The position numbers and the translations under genes were made by a program. 64,000 nt of DNA from Flavitalea sp966112615 (GTDB lineage: Bacteria; Bacteroidota; Bacteroidia; Chitinophagales; Chitinophagaceae): the NCBI GenBank assembly GCA_966112615.1, contig CBHWDO010000013.1, positions 39,198 through 103,197 on the forward strand, in the 5' to 3' direction. Positions 56,695 to 64,000 of this stretch are shown piece by piece (position 1 is the stretch's first letter; the number at the start of each line of letters is the position of its first letter). The notes under the pieces are model-generated. The model saw nothing but the letters and a program-made list of their open reading frames with translations, was not told the origin of the DNA and did no database searches.

Positions 56695-57402
56695 TTATGT
56701 TCCGATACAAAACATCGCAGGTTCCTTCGGTAATGAAGGAACCTTTTTTTTCCATTCACTGACCGTTTTCGTATATACCTGCTCGTTAGATGCTGTAAGG
56801 TTGACTGCAACGCAGAGTTTTGTAGTTGGTTTCAATTGCTTCAACAGGCTTTCCATCATGTGGTTATTCCTGTAAGGCGTTTCAATGAAGAGTATGGTGC
56901 AGTTGTTTTTGATGGAATAATCTTCCAGTGAATGAATGGTCTTATTTCTTTCCATGTTATCAATTGGAAGATAACCACGAAACATAAAGTTCTGCCCATT
57001 CAGTCCGCTTGCCATCAATGCAAGAAGGATTGCACTGGGGCCGACCAATGGTTTTACAATGGCACCTGCCTGGTGTGCTACATCCACCAGTACCTGTCCG
57101 GGATCGGCTATTCCAGGGCAGCCTGCTTCGCTGATGATGCCAATATTTTTACCTGATTTGATATGTTGCCGGAATTGTTGCCTTACTGCATCTTCAACTT
57201 TATGAATGGTTACCCACTCATGATCATCGATCACTATTTCTTTATATATAGCTTTTAGATATCGCCGTGCGGTCCTTTCATTTTCAACATAAAATACCTG
57301 GCAATCCTTCACTGCATCTATTACATATGCAGGGATGGTCTCTCTGGCATTTTCAGAAAGAAACGATGGAATCAGGTATATATGACTGGTTGATCTTTCC
57401 AT
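56695..57402 (-). CDS. RsmI-like SAM-dependent methyltransferase
   Basis: 235 residues of the tetrapyrrole-methylase (SAM MTase class III) fold. The segment SEAGCPGIADPGQVLV is the RsmI signature loop; LVGPSAILLALMASGLNG and TILFIETPYRNNHMMESLL also match. RsmI 2'-O-methylates C1402 of 16S rRNA; this protein is shorter than usual at the C-terminus, and whether it is the main RsmI or a paralogue cannot be told. It overlaps the EI24 gene by one base. Confidence 0.87.
   Translation of the reverse strand: MERSTSHIYLIPSFLSENARETIPAYVIDAVKDCQVFYVENERTARRYLKAIYKEIVIDDHEWVTIHKVEDAVRQQFRQHIKSGKNIGIISEAGCPGIADPGQVLVDVAHQAGAIVKPLVGPSAILLALMASGLNGQNFMFRGYLPIDNMERNKTIHSLEDYSIKNNCTILFIETPYRNNHMMESLLKQLKPTTKLCVAVNLTASNEQVYTKTVSEWKKKVPSLPKEPAMFCIGT
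56719..56751 (+). terminator. Intrinsic terminator within the antisense gene
   Basis: AGGTTCCTTC and GAAGGAACCT form a perfect 10-bp stem with a 6-base loop (56719-56744), followed by eight Ts. It serves the 124-aa gene on the plus strand yet lies inside the 3' coding region of the minus-strand RsmI-like gene. Confidence 0.85.
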
Positions 57403-58187
57403 TACAGGTCGATATGAACACCACCGATATTGGTGTCTTTACTATGATATAAACTGATGGTTGCCGCTACAACTGCATAGGCCGGAGCAAGCACCCATCC
57501 TACAAAAGGAATGATATGCATCAAGTAAAAAACCATTCCGTTCCCAATGGCCAGGCCTTTTCTTTTTCCAATGAATTCAATGCTTGCAGACATGGAAAGT
57601 TTATGCCTTTCGCAGCTGTAATCGAGCATGGAAAATCCATAGTAATAACATTCAATAAAGAGAATGATCACTGGCATGATCCAGCCCAGTACAGGGATAA
57701 AAGATAGTATTAGCAGGGAAATTGTGTAAACAGTCTGCCATAAAGTATTGCGAAGCGCAAGCCTTATACCGCGTACTATATCCTTCAGAAACTGTGAAAA
57801 ATTAAATGGATATTCTTTTCCTTCAATGATGGATTCGGTTTTCTCACTGAGGTATGCAAATAGGGGTGAACCTATGATGAGAAACAGGTACTTGAATAAG
57901 GAGAAATAAAAAAATATCAGGAGCAATCTCACCATGATGCCACCCATCATAAAGAGAAAGCTAAGAATGCCGCTGCGCTGTCTTTCAAGCCAGTTATCGA
58001 TTCCAAGCTGTTCACTGAAATATGATACGGCATTGTCGGCCGAGGTAAAGAAAAAATACATGCCTATGAAAAAGAGGATTGCATAGAGAAAGCCGGGAAT
58101 CAGGATCCATTTCCACAGTTTATGTTTACTGATGAATTGGTGGGCCCTGAAATAAGACTGAATGGCTATGACGATTTCTTTTAACAA
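57402..58187 (-). CDS. EI24/CysZ-like membrane protein
   Basis: The frame opens at an ATG at 58289, but that would overlap the divergent glycosylase gene and its promoter. I favour the TTG at 58187 (then LKEIVIAIQSYFRAHQF), after a TATATTTG box; this start is uncertain. About 260 residues with four to six hydrophobic segments, including FIPVLGWIMPVIILFIECYYYGFSMLDY, the EI24-family hallmark. CysZ, a relative, moves sulfate; function here is unknown. Confidence 0.75.
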   Translation of the reverse strand: MLKEIVIAIQSYFRAHQFISKHKLWKWILIPGFLYAILFFIGMYFFFTSADNAVSYFSEQLGIDNWLERQRSGILSFLFMMGGIMVRLLLIFFYFSLFKYLFLIIGSPLFAYLSEKTESIIEGKEYPFNFSQFLKDIVRGIRLALRNTLWQTVYTISLLILSFIPVLGWIMPVIILFIECYYYGFSMLDYSCERHKLSMSASIEFIGKRKGLAIGNGMVFYLMHIIPFVGWVLAPAYAVVAATISLYHSKDTNIGGVHIDL

Positions 58188-58250
58188 AGGATGCTCAGAT
58201 TTTACTATGTTTAAGGTTCTGTTGGAATGCGCAACAGCAAACAAATTAAA

Positions 58251-58258
58251 CAAATATA
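58251..58258 (-). promoter_or_regulatory. Candidate -7 box TATATTTG for the EI24 gene
   Basis: The minus strand reads TATATTTG, matching TAnnTTTG, about 64 bp before the favoured TTG start. It supports placing the EI24 start inside the frame rather than at 58289. Confidence 0.4.
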
Positions 58259-58271
58259 GGATAGTAAGGTT

Positions 58272-58880
58272 ATGAAAAAACTGGATCATTCCTTTTATGA
58301 TCGTGATGACGTAGTGCTGATAGCGAAGGAATTGCTTGGAAAGATCCTTATTACTAATAAGAATGGTATAATTACTTCAGGCAGGATCGTAGAAACTGAA
58401 GCCTATAATGGTGTGATCGATAAGGCTTCTCATGCATATGGTGGCCGAAGAACCAAACGTACTGAAGTGATGTTCGGAAAAGCCGGTACAGCCTATGTTT
58501 ACCTGTGTTATGGTATCCATTTTCTTTTTAACGTGGTAACAAATACAACTGATGTTCCGCATGCAGTATTGATCCGTGGAATTGATCCAATTGAAGGAAT
58601 TGAGGACATGCTGATAAGAACAGGAAAACCAAAGCCGGATGCCACACTAACCCGCGGACCCGGCAATGTATCAAAAGCACTTGGTATCAATACAGGCGAT
58701 ACGGGGATCGATCTTACCGGTGACATAATTTACATTGCCGATGACGGCTTTCTTTATGAACCGGCCTGTATAGGAAAAAGTGAAAGGATTGGAGTGGATT
58801 ATGCAGGTGATGATGCTTTATTGCATTATAGATTTTATATAAGAGGCAACAGGTTTGTGAGTGGAAAGAAAACAACCTAA
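58272..58880 (+). CDS. DNA-3-methyladenine glycosylase (AAG/MPG family)
   Basis: 202 residues, typical of the family. Segments TEAYNGVIDKASHAYGGRRT (catalytic Glu and DNA-intercalating region), AYVYLCYGIHFLFNVV, AVLIRGIDP and LTRGPGNVSKALGI all match AAG. It excises alkylated bases. It starts 18 bp beyond the possible EI24 divergent start, and is followed at once by the SLC13 gene. Confidence 0.93.
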   Translation: MKKLDHSFYDRDDVVLIAKELLGKILITNKNGIITSGRIVETEAYNGVIDKASHAYGGRRTKRTEVMFGKAGTAYVYLCYGIHFLFNVVTNTTDVPHAVLIRGIDPIEGIEDMLIRTGKPKPDATLTRGPGNVSKALGINTGDTGIDLTGDIIYIADDGFLYEPACIGKSERIGVDYAGDDALLHYRFYIRGNRFVSGKKTT

Positions 58881-58881
58881 G

Positions 58882-60315
58882 ATGAAGAATTTTTTTACCC
58901 TGAAGAATGTTGGTGGTATTCTTGGTCCTTTATTATTTGTGCTGATCCTGGTTGCACAACCATTTCCATCTAATGATAAAGCTGCGGAAACACTTGCCAT
59001 TGGTGCCTTGCTCATAATATGGTGGATCACTGAAGTAGTACCTATGCCGGTGGTGGCACTTTTGCCATTGGTTTTATTTCCATTGTTTGGGATCAGTCCT
59101 GTCAAAACAGTTGCTTCTTCTTATGGCGATCCTGCTATCTTCCTTTTCCTTGGTGGATTCCTGATCGGCCTCGCAATCGAGAAATGGAACCTCCATAAAC
59201 GGATTGCCCTGAATATTGTAAGAGTAACCGGAACCTCAGGCGACAGGATCATTCTTGGGTTCATTATGGCAACAGGTTTATTAAGTATGTGGCTTAGCAA
59301 TACTGCAACCACCATGATGATGTATCCGATTGCAGCTTCTGTGATACATGTGGTAAGTGGAAACCGGAAAGGGCATGGCAATGTTGCAAACTTTGCACTT
59401 TGCATCATGCTAAGTATAGCCTATGCATCAAATTTCGGAGGGGTCGCCACTATTATAGGAACCCCGCCCAACGTAGCTATTGCTGCCTATATATCAGAAA
59501 AATATTCTTTCTCCATCGGGTTCGCTCAGTGGATGGTTCTTGGTACCACCGTGGCACTTGCTTTACTGATCAGCCTGTACCTTGTTCTGACAAAATGGTT
59601 ATATCCTTCTGGTCTGAAAAAGGACGAACTAACGTCGATGCATATCCGAAAAGAACTGGATGAACTTGGTCCCATGACTATTGCAGAAAGAAGGGTTTTG
59701 CTGGTGTTTTTAGGAACTGCCTGTCTTTGGATCTTTAAGGATCTCATCAATTCTGCAGGCCTGGTAAAATTGGATGATACCATGATCGCCATACTTGGCG
59801 GATCAGTTTTATTTATGATACCATCTGGTATGAAGGGTGAAGACAAGCAGGTTTTATTATGGTCCGATACAAACCGGGTTGCCTGGGGAATTCTCCTGCT
59901 TTTTGGCGGAGGGATTGCGCTTGCAGCAGCTTTGGATAAGGCGGGACTTATCCAGGCCCTTGGAACAGCGATCGCCCAGTATGCAGGCACCAATATGTTT
60001 TTGCTGATACTTGTTATTACGGTTGTTTCATTATTTATCAGTGAAGTGATGAGTAATATCGCACAGGTAATTGTCTTCGCTCCGGTGATCGGTGGAATGT
60101 CGGATGCTCTGCATATCAGTCCGCTGGTACTGGGAATCCCGATGACCCTCGCGGCGAGCTGTGCATCCATGCTTCCAATGGGAACTCCACCAAATGCCAT
60201 TGTATTTGCCAGCGGTCATGTGCCGATGCATAAAATGTTGAAAGCCGGGTTTGTGATGAATGTGATTGCGGTGATTGTAATTACCCTTGTTTGTTATTTT
60301 CTGATGCCGCGCTGA
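58882..60315 (+). CDS. SLC13/DASS-family sodium:anion symporter
   Basis: I chose the ATG at 58882, one base after the previous stop, over a GTG at 58861 that overlaps the glycosylase. 477 residues with about 11 hydrophobic helices. Family features: ALLIIWWITEVVPMPVVALLP, the SNT motif in MWLSNTATTMMMYPIA, and the matching second repeat ASCASMLPMGTPPNAIVF. These transporters take up dicarboxylates or sulfate with sodium. Substrate is not determinable. Confidence 0.9.
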   Translation: MKNFFTLKNVGGILGPLLFVLILVAQPFPSNDKAAETLAIGALLIIWWITEVVPMPVVALLPLVLFPLFGISPVKTVASSYGDPAIFLFLGGFLIGLAIEKWNLHKRIALNIVRVTGTSGDRIILGFIMATGLLSMWLSNTATTMMMYPIAASVIHVVSGNRKGHGNVANFALCIMLSIAYASNFGGVATIIGTPPNVAIAAYISEKYSFSIGFAQWMVLGTTVALALLISLYLVLTKWLYPSGLKKDELTSMHIRKELDELGPMTIAERRVLLVFLGTACLWIFKDLINSAGLVKLDDTMIAILGGSVLFMIPSGMKGEDKQVLLWSDTNRVAWGILLLFGGGIALAAALDKAGLIQALGTAIAQYAGTNMFLLILVITVVSLFISEVMSNIAQVIVFAPVIGGMSDALHISPLVLGIPMTLAASCASMLPMGTPPNAIVFASGHVPMHKMLKAGFVMNVIAVIVITLVCYFLMPR

Positions 60316-60320
60316 TATGC

Positions 60321-60405
60321 CGGGCAGAACCAAGCATAGCGAAGGGGCTGAACAATAGGTGTTGCTCCCGGCGTTCAGCCCCTTCGCTATGCTTGGTTCT
60401 GCCCG
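60321..60405. repeat. Perfect 33-bp inverted repeat (likely bidirectional terminator)
   Basis: Arms at 60321-60353 and 60373-60405 are exact reverse complements with a 19-base loop. Starting word CGGGCAGAACC and inner word GTTCAGCCCCTTCGCT are shared with the inner module at 18600-18659; the loop here also matches the reverse complement of part of that module (GGTGTT, CCCGGC). It lies between two convergent genes. A terminator role is plausible, and relation to the repeat family is seen in sequence. Confidence 0.88.
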
Positions 60406-60406
60406 A

Positions 60407-61429
60407 TTAAAACCTCGGACAAGGCACCGGCTTATAACCCGGAGGCCTCTTGATAAATATCAGGGAAATTTCCAGTCCACCGCGACTTTGAGAAGCAGTC
60501 TTCAGACTTGAAATATTAACGTCATACGATGCTCCAAAACGGAAGCTGCCAAATTCAAGTCCTACATAAGGAATGATCGCATCATTCACATTATTAAACC
60601 TGCTCCAGGCTCCGGCAAAGAATGTGGTTGGATTATCTTCATCACCATTCACCAGCATTCCCAAAGCGCCGCCAAGTACAATATTCGTTGCACCAGCCTG
60701 GTTGCTATAAAGTGAACTCAGGTAAACTGTCTTGGTACGATCACCTACAGGGATTGCTCCACCTGCATTTACTGTATACCTGGGATTCAACTGGTAAAAA
60801 ATATTTCCTGTGAAAGATTCCTTTGGCCTGTTGATATGATAAGCAGAAACACCCACATAAAAATTGTTGTAGCCATCGGTTGATCCGTTATACAAAGCAC
60901 CAACACTGAAATCAAAATGATCCACATTGATCTGCTGGTCATCGATGGGTTCTTCACTGTTTCCTGTAAATCCTCCATTCGCATCCAGTTCATCCAGGAA
61001 ATCGAGCTTGGTTCCATCCAGTCTTTTATTCGCATAAGTGCCCTGGAAACCTATACCGATCTGGTGCAGTCCATCTTCATCAATTCCTTTGTGATATGCT
61101 GTAGAGATTGAAATATAATTGGAAGAAAGAACTCCATTGGCTGTTTTATCAGTCATTGCCATGATTCCCACACCCCATGTATCAAGTTCGGAGATCCTGT
61201 TGCGAAGGATCGGCATATCTGCAGAAATAGTTGAAGTGATATATGCTTTGCTGATCTCAGGCCACTGGTCGCGGTAGTTCCCGGCAACCCGGAAGTCTCC
61301 GTTGAATTTCCCTGTCATGGCAGGGTTAAGCGTCAATGGTGAAACAAAAAATTGCGAGAAGTTTGGGTCCTGTGCCTGTACGGACATGTTTAGGGTCAAG
61401 ACCAGGATCGCCAAAATAATTTTCCTCAT
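60407..61429 (-). CDS. PorP/SprF-family type IX secretion membrane protein
   Basis: 340 residues; signal peptide ending VQAQ, then the family start DPNFSQFFVSPLTLNPAMTG with NYRDQWPEISKAYITSTIS, followed by a beta-barrel of repeated aromatic strands. PorP/SprF proteins link cargo or adhesins to the type IX machinery and gliding; many paralogues exist. No large adhesin gene lies next to it in this window, so its partner is unknown. The ending (RPPGYKPVPCPRF) is typical of the family. Confidence 0.93.
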   Translation of the reverse strand: MRKIILAILVLTLNMSVQAQDPNFSQFFVSPLTLNPAMTGKFNGDFRVAGNYRDQWPEISKAYITSTISADMPILRNRISELDTWGVGIMAMTDKTANGVLSSNYISISTAYHKGIDEDGLHQIGIGFQGTYANKRLDGTKLDFLDELDANGGFTGNSEEPIDDQQINVDHFDFSVGALYNGSTDGYNNFYVGVSAYHINRPKESFTGNIFYQLNPRYTVNAGGAIPVGDRTKTVYLSSLYSNQAGATNIVLGGALGMLVNGDEDNPTTFFAGAWSRFNNVNDAIIPYVGLEFGSFRFGASYDVNISSLKTASQSRGGLEISLIFIKRPPGYKPVPCPRF

Positions 61430-61516
61430 AACCAGGGTTGTGTCAGTAGTATAACAGCCAATATAATAAAAAAGCTGCTTGTTCCTAAACTTTTGTACAA
61501 ACAGACGGATTACTTA

Positions 61517-62167
61517 TCATGATTGGGTTTTGTTTCCATAAGCGAGATCGCCAGCATCTCCGAGCCCTGGTACAATATATCCTTTCGCGGTAATTTCTTC
61601 ATCAATTGCTCCGCACCAGATCTTTACATTTGGTGCATTCCGAAGTACATATTCGATTCCAACTGTACATGCAATGGCAACAACAATATGGATCTCTTTC
61701 GCATTTCCTTCATCTCTTAAATGCTGAATGGTCTTTACCAGCGAAGCTCCGGTTGCAAGCATCGGATCTGAAATGATCACCACTCTTCCTTCAAGATCTG
61801 GAGAAGAAATATAATTCAGGCTGATCTCAAATGAACCATCGCGATGGTGTTTGCGGTAAGCCGAAATAAATGCGTTATCGGATTTATCAAAAATATTAAG
61901 CAAACCCTGGTGCAAAGGTAAACCTGCTCTCAGAATGGTAGCCAGGACGGGTTGTTCCTTCAGCACTTTACAAACTGAAGTACCCATCGGAGTCTGAACT
62001 TCTTTTTCGGTGTATGCCAAATGCCGGCTGATTTCCAGGGCTGCCATCTCACCGATCCTTTCGAGGTTTCTGCGAAACCGCATCCTGTCGGTCTGTTGCT
62101 GCACATCTCTTATCTCACTGATCCAGTCGCACAGGATCGAATATTGTTCACTTAAATTGGTTACCAT
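61517..62167 (-). CDS. upp: Uracil phosphoribosyltransferase
   Basis: 216 residues of the Upp family: LERIGEMAALEISRHL, ATILRAGLPLHQGLLNIF, the PRPP-binding segment ISDPMLATGASLVKTI and the C-terminal GLGDAGDLAYGN. Converts uracil and PRPP to UMP in salvage. It is divergent from anmK. Confidence 0.95.
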   Translation of the reverse strand: MVTNLSEQYSILCDWISEIRDVQQQTDRMRFRRNLERIGEMAALEISRHLAYTEKEVQTPMGTSVCKVLKEQPVLATILRAGLPLHQGLLNIFDKSDNAFISAYRKHHRDGSFEISLNYISSPDLEGRVVIISDPMLATGASLVKTIQHLRDEGNAKEIHIVVAIACTVGIEYVLRNAPNVKIWCGAIDEEITAKGYIVPGLGDAGDLAYGNKTQS

Positions 62168-62198
62168 GAATAGCGTGTTTTTGGAGTAATTTGCGGCA

Positions 62199-62206
62199 CA
62201 AATCTA
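62199..62206 (-). promoter_or_regulatory. Candidate -7 box TAGATTTG for upp
   Basis: The minus strand reads TAGATTTG, matching TAnnTTTG, 31 bases before the upp ATG, leaving a short leader. It is in the upp/anmK divergent region, which carries no other recognisable signal. Confidence 0.45.
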
Positions 62207-62238
62207 ATTTCAATAATCCGCAATCTAAAATTAATACG

Positions 62239-63309
62239 ATGGTATACCGCGCAATTGGGTTAATGAGTGGTAGTTCGCTGGATGGACTGGATATCGCTTT
62301 TGCAGAATTCCAGGAAACTTCCGGCAAATGGAAATTTGAATTGCTTCATTCCGTGACCTATCCCTATTCTACTGAATGGACGGAAAAATTGCGCAATGCC
62401 CACAAACTTTCTGCACTGGAATACCAACTGCTTCATACATCCTACGGGCATTATCTTGGCCAGCAGGTCAATCGGTTTATCCTGGAATATAAACTTGATT
62501 TCAAGGTTCAGCTGATCGCATCACATGGACATACCGTATTTCATATGCCTTCCCGACACATGACTGCTCAAATTGGTGATGGGGCTGCAATTGCAGCTGA
62601 GACCGGGATCAATGTGGTGAGTGACCTGAGATCTATGGATGTTGCATTAGGCGGTCATGGTGCTCCCATTGTTCCAATCGGGGAAAAATATTTGTTGGGA
62701 GATAGTAAGTTATTCCTGAACATTGGCGGCATAGCCAATATTTCGGTTAACCATGACAGTTATATCGCGTTTGATATTTGTCCGGCCAACCGGGTGATGA
62801 ATCTTCTTGCCAAAGCAAAGGACCTTGATTTCGACAGGAATGGCGACCTCGCCCGTTCAGGATCCATTCAACAGAATCTATTGAAGATGCTCAATGATCT
62901 TGATTATTATAAAAAGCCCTATCCAAAATCGCTCGACAATTCATTTGGATTGGAAACTGTTTACCCGATGATCAAGGGTGCAGCCAAGCCTGAAGATTTG
63001 TTGGCAACATATGTTGAGCATATCGCCATGCAGGTTGCCGCAGCAGTAAAACCATTTGCAGTAGCCGGTGAAAACCTAATGATCACCGGAGGTGGTGCGC
63101 ACAACAGTTTCCTGGTTGAAAGAATCAAAGCACATGTTGAACAATTAGGAATCATGGTGAATCTTCCAAGTACCGAACTCATTGAAATGAAAGAAGCGCT
63201 TATCATGGCTTTCATCGGATTATTGAGATGGAGAGAAGAATTTAATGTGATGGCCAGTGTTACCGGGGGAAAGAGGGATTCGATTGGAGGGGCGGTTTAT
63301 TTGGGGTAG
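62239..63309 (+). CDS. anmK: Anhydro-N-acetylmuramic acid kinase
   Basis: I chose the ATG at 62239 (MVYRAIGLMSGSSLDG). 356 residues of the AnmK family: phosphate-loop GLMSGSSLDGLDIAF, ASHGHTVFHMP, the QIGDGAAIAAETG site, LFLNIGGIANISV, FDICPANRVMN, and ITGGGAHNSFLVERI near the end. It phosphorylates 1,6-anhydroMurNAc during peptidoglycan recycling. The repeat element begins immediately after its stop. Confidence 0.95.
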   Translation: MVYRAIGLMSGSSLDGLDIAFAEFQETSGKWKFELLHSVTYPYSTEWTEKLRNAHKLSALEYQLLHTSYGHYLGQQVNRFILEYKLDFKVQLIASHGHTVFHMPSRHMTAQIGDGAAIAAETGINVVSDLRSMDVALGGHGAPIVPIGEKYLLGDSKLFLNIGGIANISVNHDSYIAFDICPANRVMNLLAKAKDLDFDRNGDLARSGSIQQNLLKMLNDLDYYKKPYPKSLDNSFGLETVYPMIKGAAKPEDLLATYVEHIAMQVAAAVKPFAVAGENLMITGGGAHNSFLVERIKAHVEQLGIMVNLPSTELIEMKEALIMAFIGLLRWREEFNVMASVTGGKRDSIGGAVYLG

Positions 63310-63437
63310 GAGGTGAGGAGGTGAGGCGGCGCGGCGGTGCGGCGGGGCGGCGGTGCGGCGGGGCGGAGGTGCGGCGGTGCGGCGGGGTGGAGGTGCGGCG
63401 GTGAGGAGGTGCGGAGGTGAGGAGGTGAGGAGGTGAG
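63310..63437 (+). repeat. Array of sixteen 8-bp G-rich tandem units
   Basis: Sixteen units of exactly 8 bp with no indels, consensus GMGGTGMG (M = A or C), beginning right after the anmK stop. Variant units alternate between GCGGTGCG/GCGGGGCG in the centre and GAGGTGAG at both ends. The opposite orientation appears after the four-helix-bundle gene at 63898-63924, so the array is one arm of a stem. Confidence 0.93.
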
Positions 63438-63503
63438 GAAAATACTTCTAAATTACGTGGTTTTACCGGGATCCTCCCCAAATTTATTAAAGACTTTTGC
63501 TGA

Positions 63504-63887
63504 ATGCAGGCAAAGGAATTTAAAGATTTACTAATTTGGCAAAAAGCAAAAAATCTCACCCTTGATATCTATAAAATTACAGGGCAATTTCCCAATTATG
63601 AATTATTTAATCTGACCAATCAGTTTAGAAGGGCTTCCGTTTCTATCATTGCTAATATAGCGGAAGGATTTACCAGAACTACAATAAAAGAGAAACTGAA
63701 ATTTTACAATATCGCTTTTGGATCCATCCAGGAATGCAGGTGTTTTTCAATCTTATCAACTGAATTACAATATGCAGATATGAGTATTCAGGAAGATGAG
63801 TTCCGTCAACTTGCAATTATGCTTAATAAGTATATTGAGAAAATCAAACAAAATCATCAAAACGAAATAAAGCTCCCTAAATCTTAG
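63504..63887 (+). CDS. Four-helix-bundle protein (S23/IVP family)
   Basis: 127 residues. The family signature is visible: LLIWQKAKNLTLDIYKITG, NQFRRASVSIIANIAEGFTR, then FYNIAFGSIQECRC, and a C-terminal helix with basic residues. Such proteins are encoded in intervening sequences of 23S rRNA genes and in related positions. Diversity-generating-retroelement Avd proteins are also four-helix bundles of this kind. Here the gene is not in an rRNA gene but lies between oppositely oriented 8-bp repeats. Function unknown; an RNA- or nucleic-acid-binding or element-propagation role is inference. Confidence 0.88.
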   Translation: MQAKEFKDLLIWQKAKNLTLDIYKITGQFPNYELFNLTNQFRRASVSIIANIAEGFTRTTIKEKLKFYNIAFGSIQECRCFSILSTELQYADMSIQEDEFRQLAIMLNKYIEKIKQNHQNEIKLPKS

Positions 63888-63897
63888 CCTGGCTTTC

Positions 63898-63924
63898 CAC
63901 CTCCTCACCTCCTCATCTCCTCCG
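63898..63924 (-). repeat. Opposite arm of the 8-bp repeat stem
   Basis: About three 8-bp units that, on the minus strand, read GAGATGAG, GAGGTGAG and GAGGTGGA-like, matching the ends of the array at 63310-63437. The two arms enclose the four-helix-bundle gene. Confidence 0.8.
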
Positions 63925-64000
63925 GGCCTACTCGCAGCAGATCATCAGATACACAACACGACACAAACTCAACACCTCACACAAAACACCAACACCACCA
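63925..64000. other. A/C-rich window end with no gene
   Basis: After a short mixed stretch, about the last 60 bases are almost free of G and T on the plus strand (ACACAACACGACACAAAC and similar). No ORF or motif is recognised. It may be low-complexity intergenic DNA or a poor-quality sequence end. Confidence 0.5.

Noticed and set aside
63310..63437. Possible CRISPR array
   Set aside because: Units are 8 bp and contiguous with no spacers, and no cas genes are present.
63260..63559. Minus-strand open frame rich in PPHRRTSA-like repeats
   Set aside because: It is a translation of the 8-bp G-rich array on the opposite strand and overlaps anmK and the four-helix-bundle gene; not a plausible protein.
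63504..63887. Avd gene of a diversity-generating retroelement
   Set aside because: The protein belongs to a similar four-helix-bundle class, but no reverse transcriptase, template repeat or variable repeat is visible in the window.

Overview
The window looks like a chromosome segment of a Bacteroidota organism, most likely from the Chitinophagaceae or a close relative. The evidence is a SusC/SusD pair, type IX secretion and gliding genes (gldJ, porU, porV, a PorP/SprF protein), a bacillithiol gene (bshA), Bacteroidota-type lipoproteins, and TAnnTTTG promoter-like boxes with no clear Shine-Dalgarno sequences. It is gene-dense on both strands. I saw no tRNA, rRNA, CRISPR array, prophage or transposase.

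Layout. 1-15526 is a sialic-acid utilisation locus on the + strand: a TonB-dependent SusC (5' end outside the window), SusD, Neu5Ac lyase, Kelch mutarotase, MFS transporter, GH33 sialidase, an SGNH plus sialate O-acetylesterase fusion, and a 1224-residue ORF joining an AGE-type epimerase to a signal-peptide-bearing SGNH/GH20 protein. Together these would deacetylate and cleave sialoglycans, import Neu5Ac, split it to ManNAc and pyruvate, and epimerise ManNAc to GlcNAc. 15523-16958 holds a phosphosulfolactate synthase-like gene and a TlpA-like thioredoxin. 16980-21592 holds lipoproteins and an ECF-sigma operon ending in a PhnD-like binding protein. 23083-32183 is a tandem pair of giant proteins (1697 and 1329 aa) that I cannot assign to a family, followed closely by a KefF/KefC-like pair.

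34702-43547 is mixed: a GH43/carboxylesterase fusion, an iron-permease-like protein, small membrane proteins, a HAD phosphatase, a DUF2256/TIGR03643 pair, a beta-CASP nuclease, an SDR and murF. 43804-50203 is the gldJ / porU-porV secretion locus. 50271-53364 is ispF, dut, a DUF4292 lipoprotein and an EnvC-like protein. 53666-63309 carries bshA, an M28 peptidase, an RsmI-like methylase, an EI24 protein, a 3-methyladenine glycosylase, an SLC13 transporter, a PorP/SprF protein, upp and anmK.

The most unusual structure lies between genes. At least five intergenic sites carry imperfect or perfect inverted repeats. In four of them the arms are short tandem repeats of 7, 8 or 9 bp. One of these encloses a four-helix-bundle (S23/IVP-type) gene at 63504-63887; the others have no ORF. 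This layout resembles a family of stem-forming elements with one protein-coding copy and several non-coding ones. That reading is inference from the sequence.
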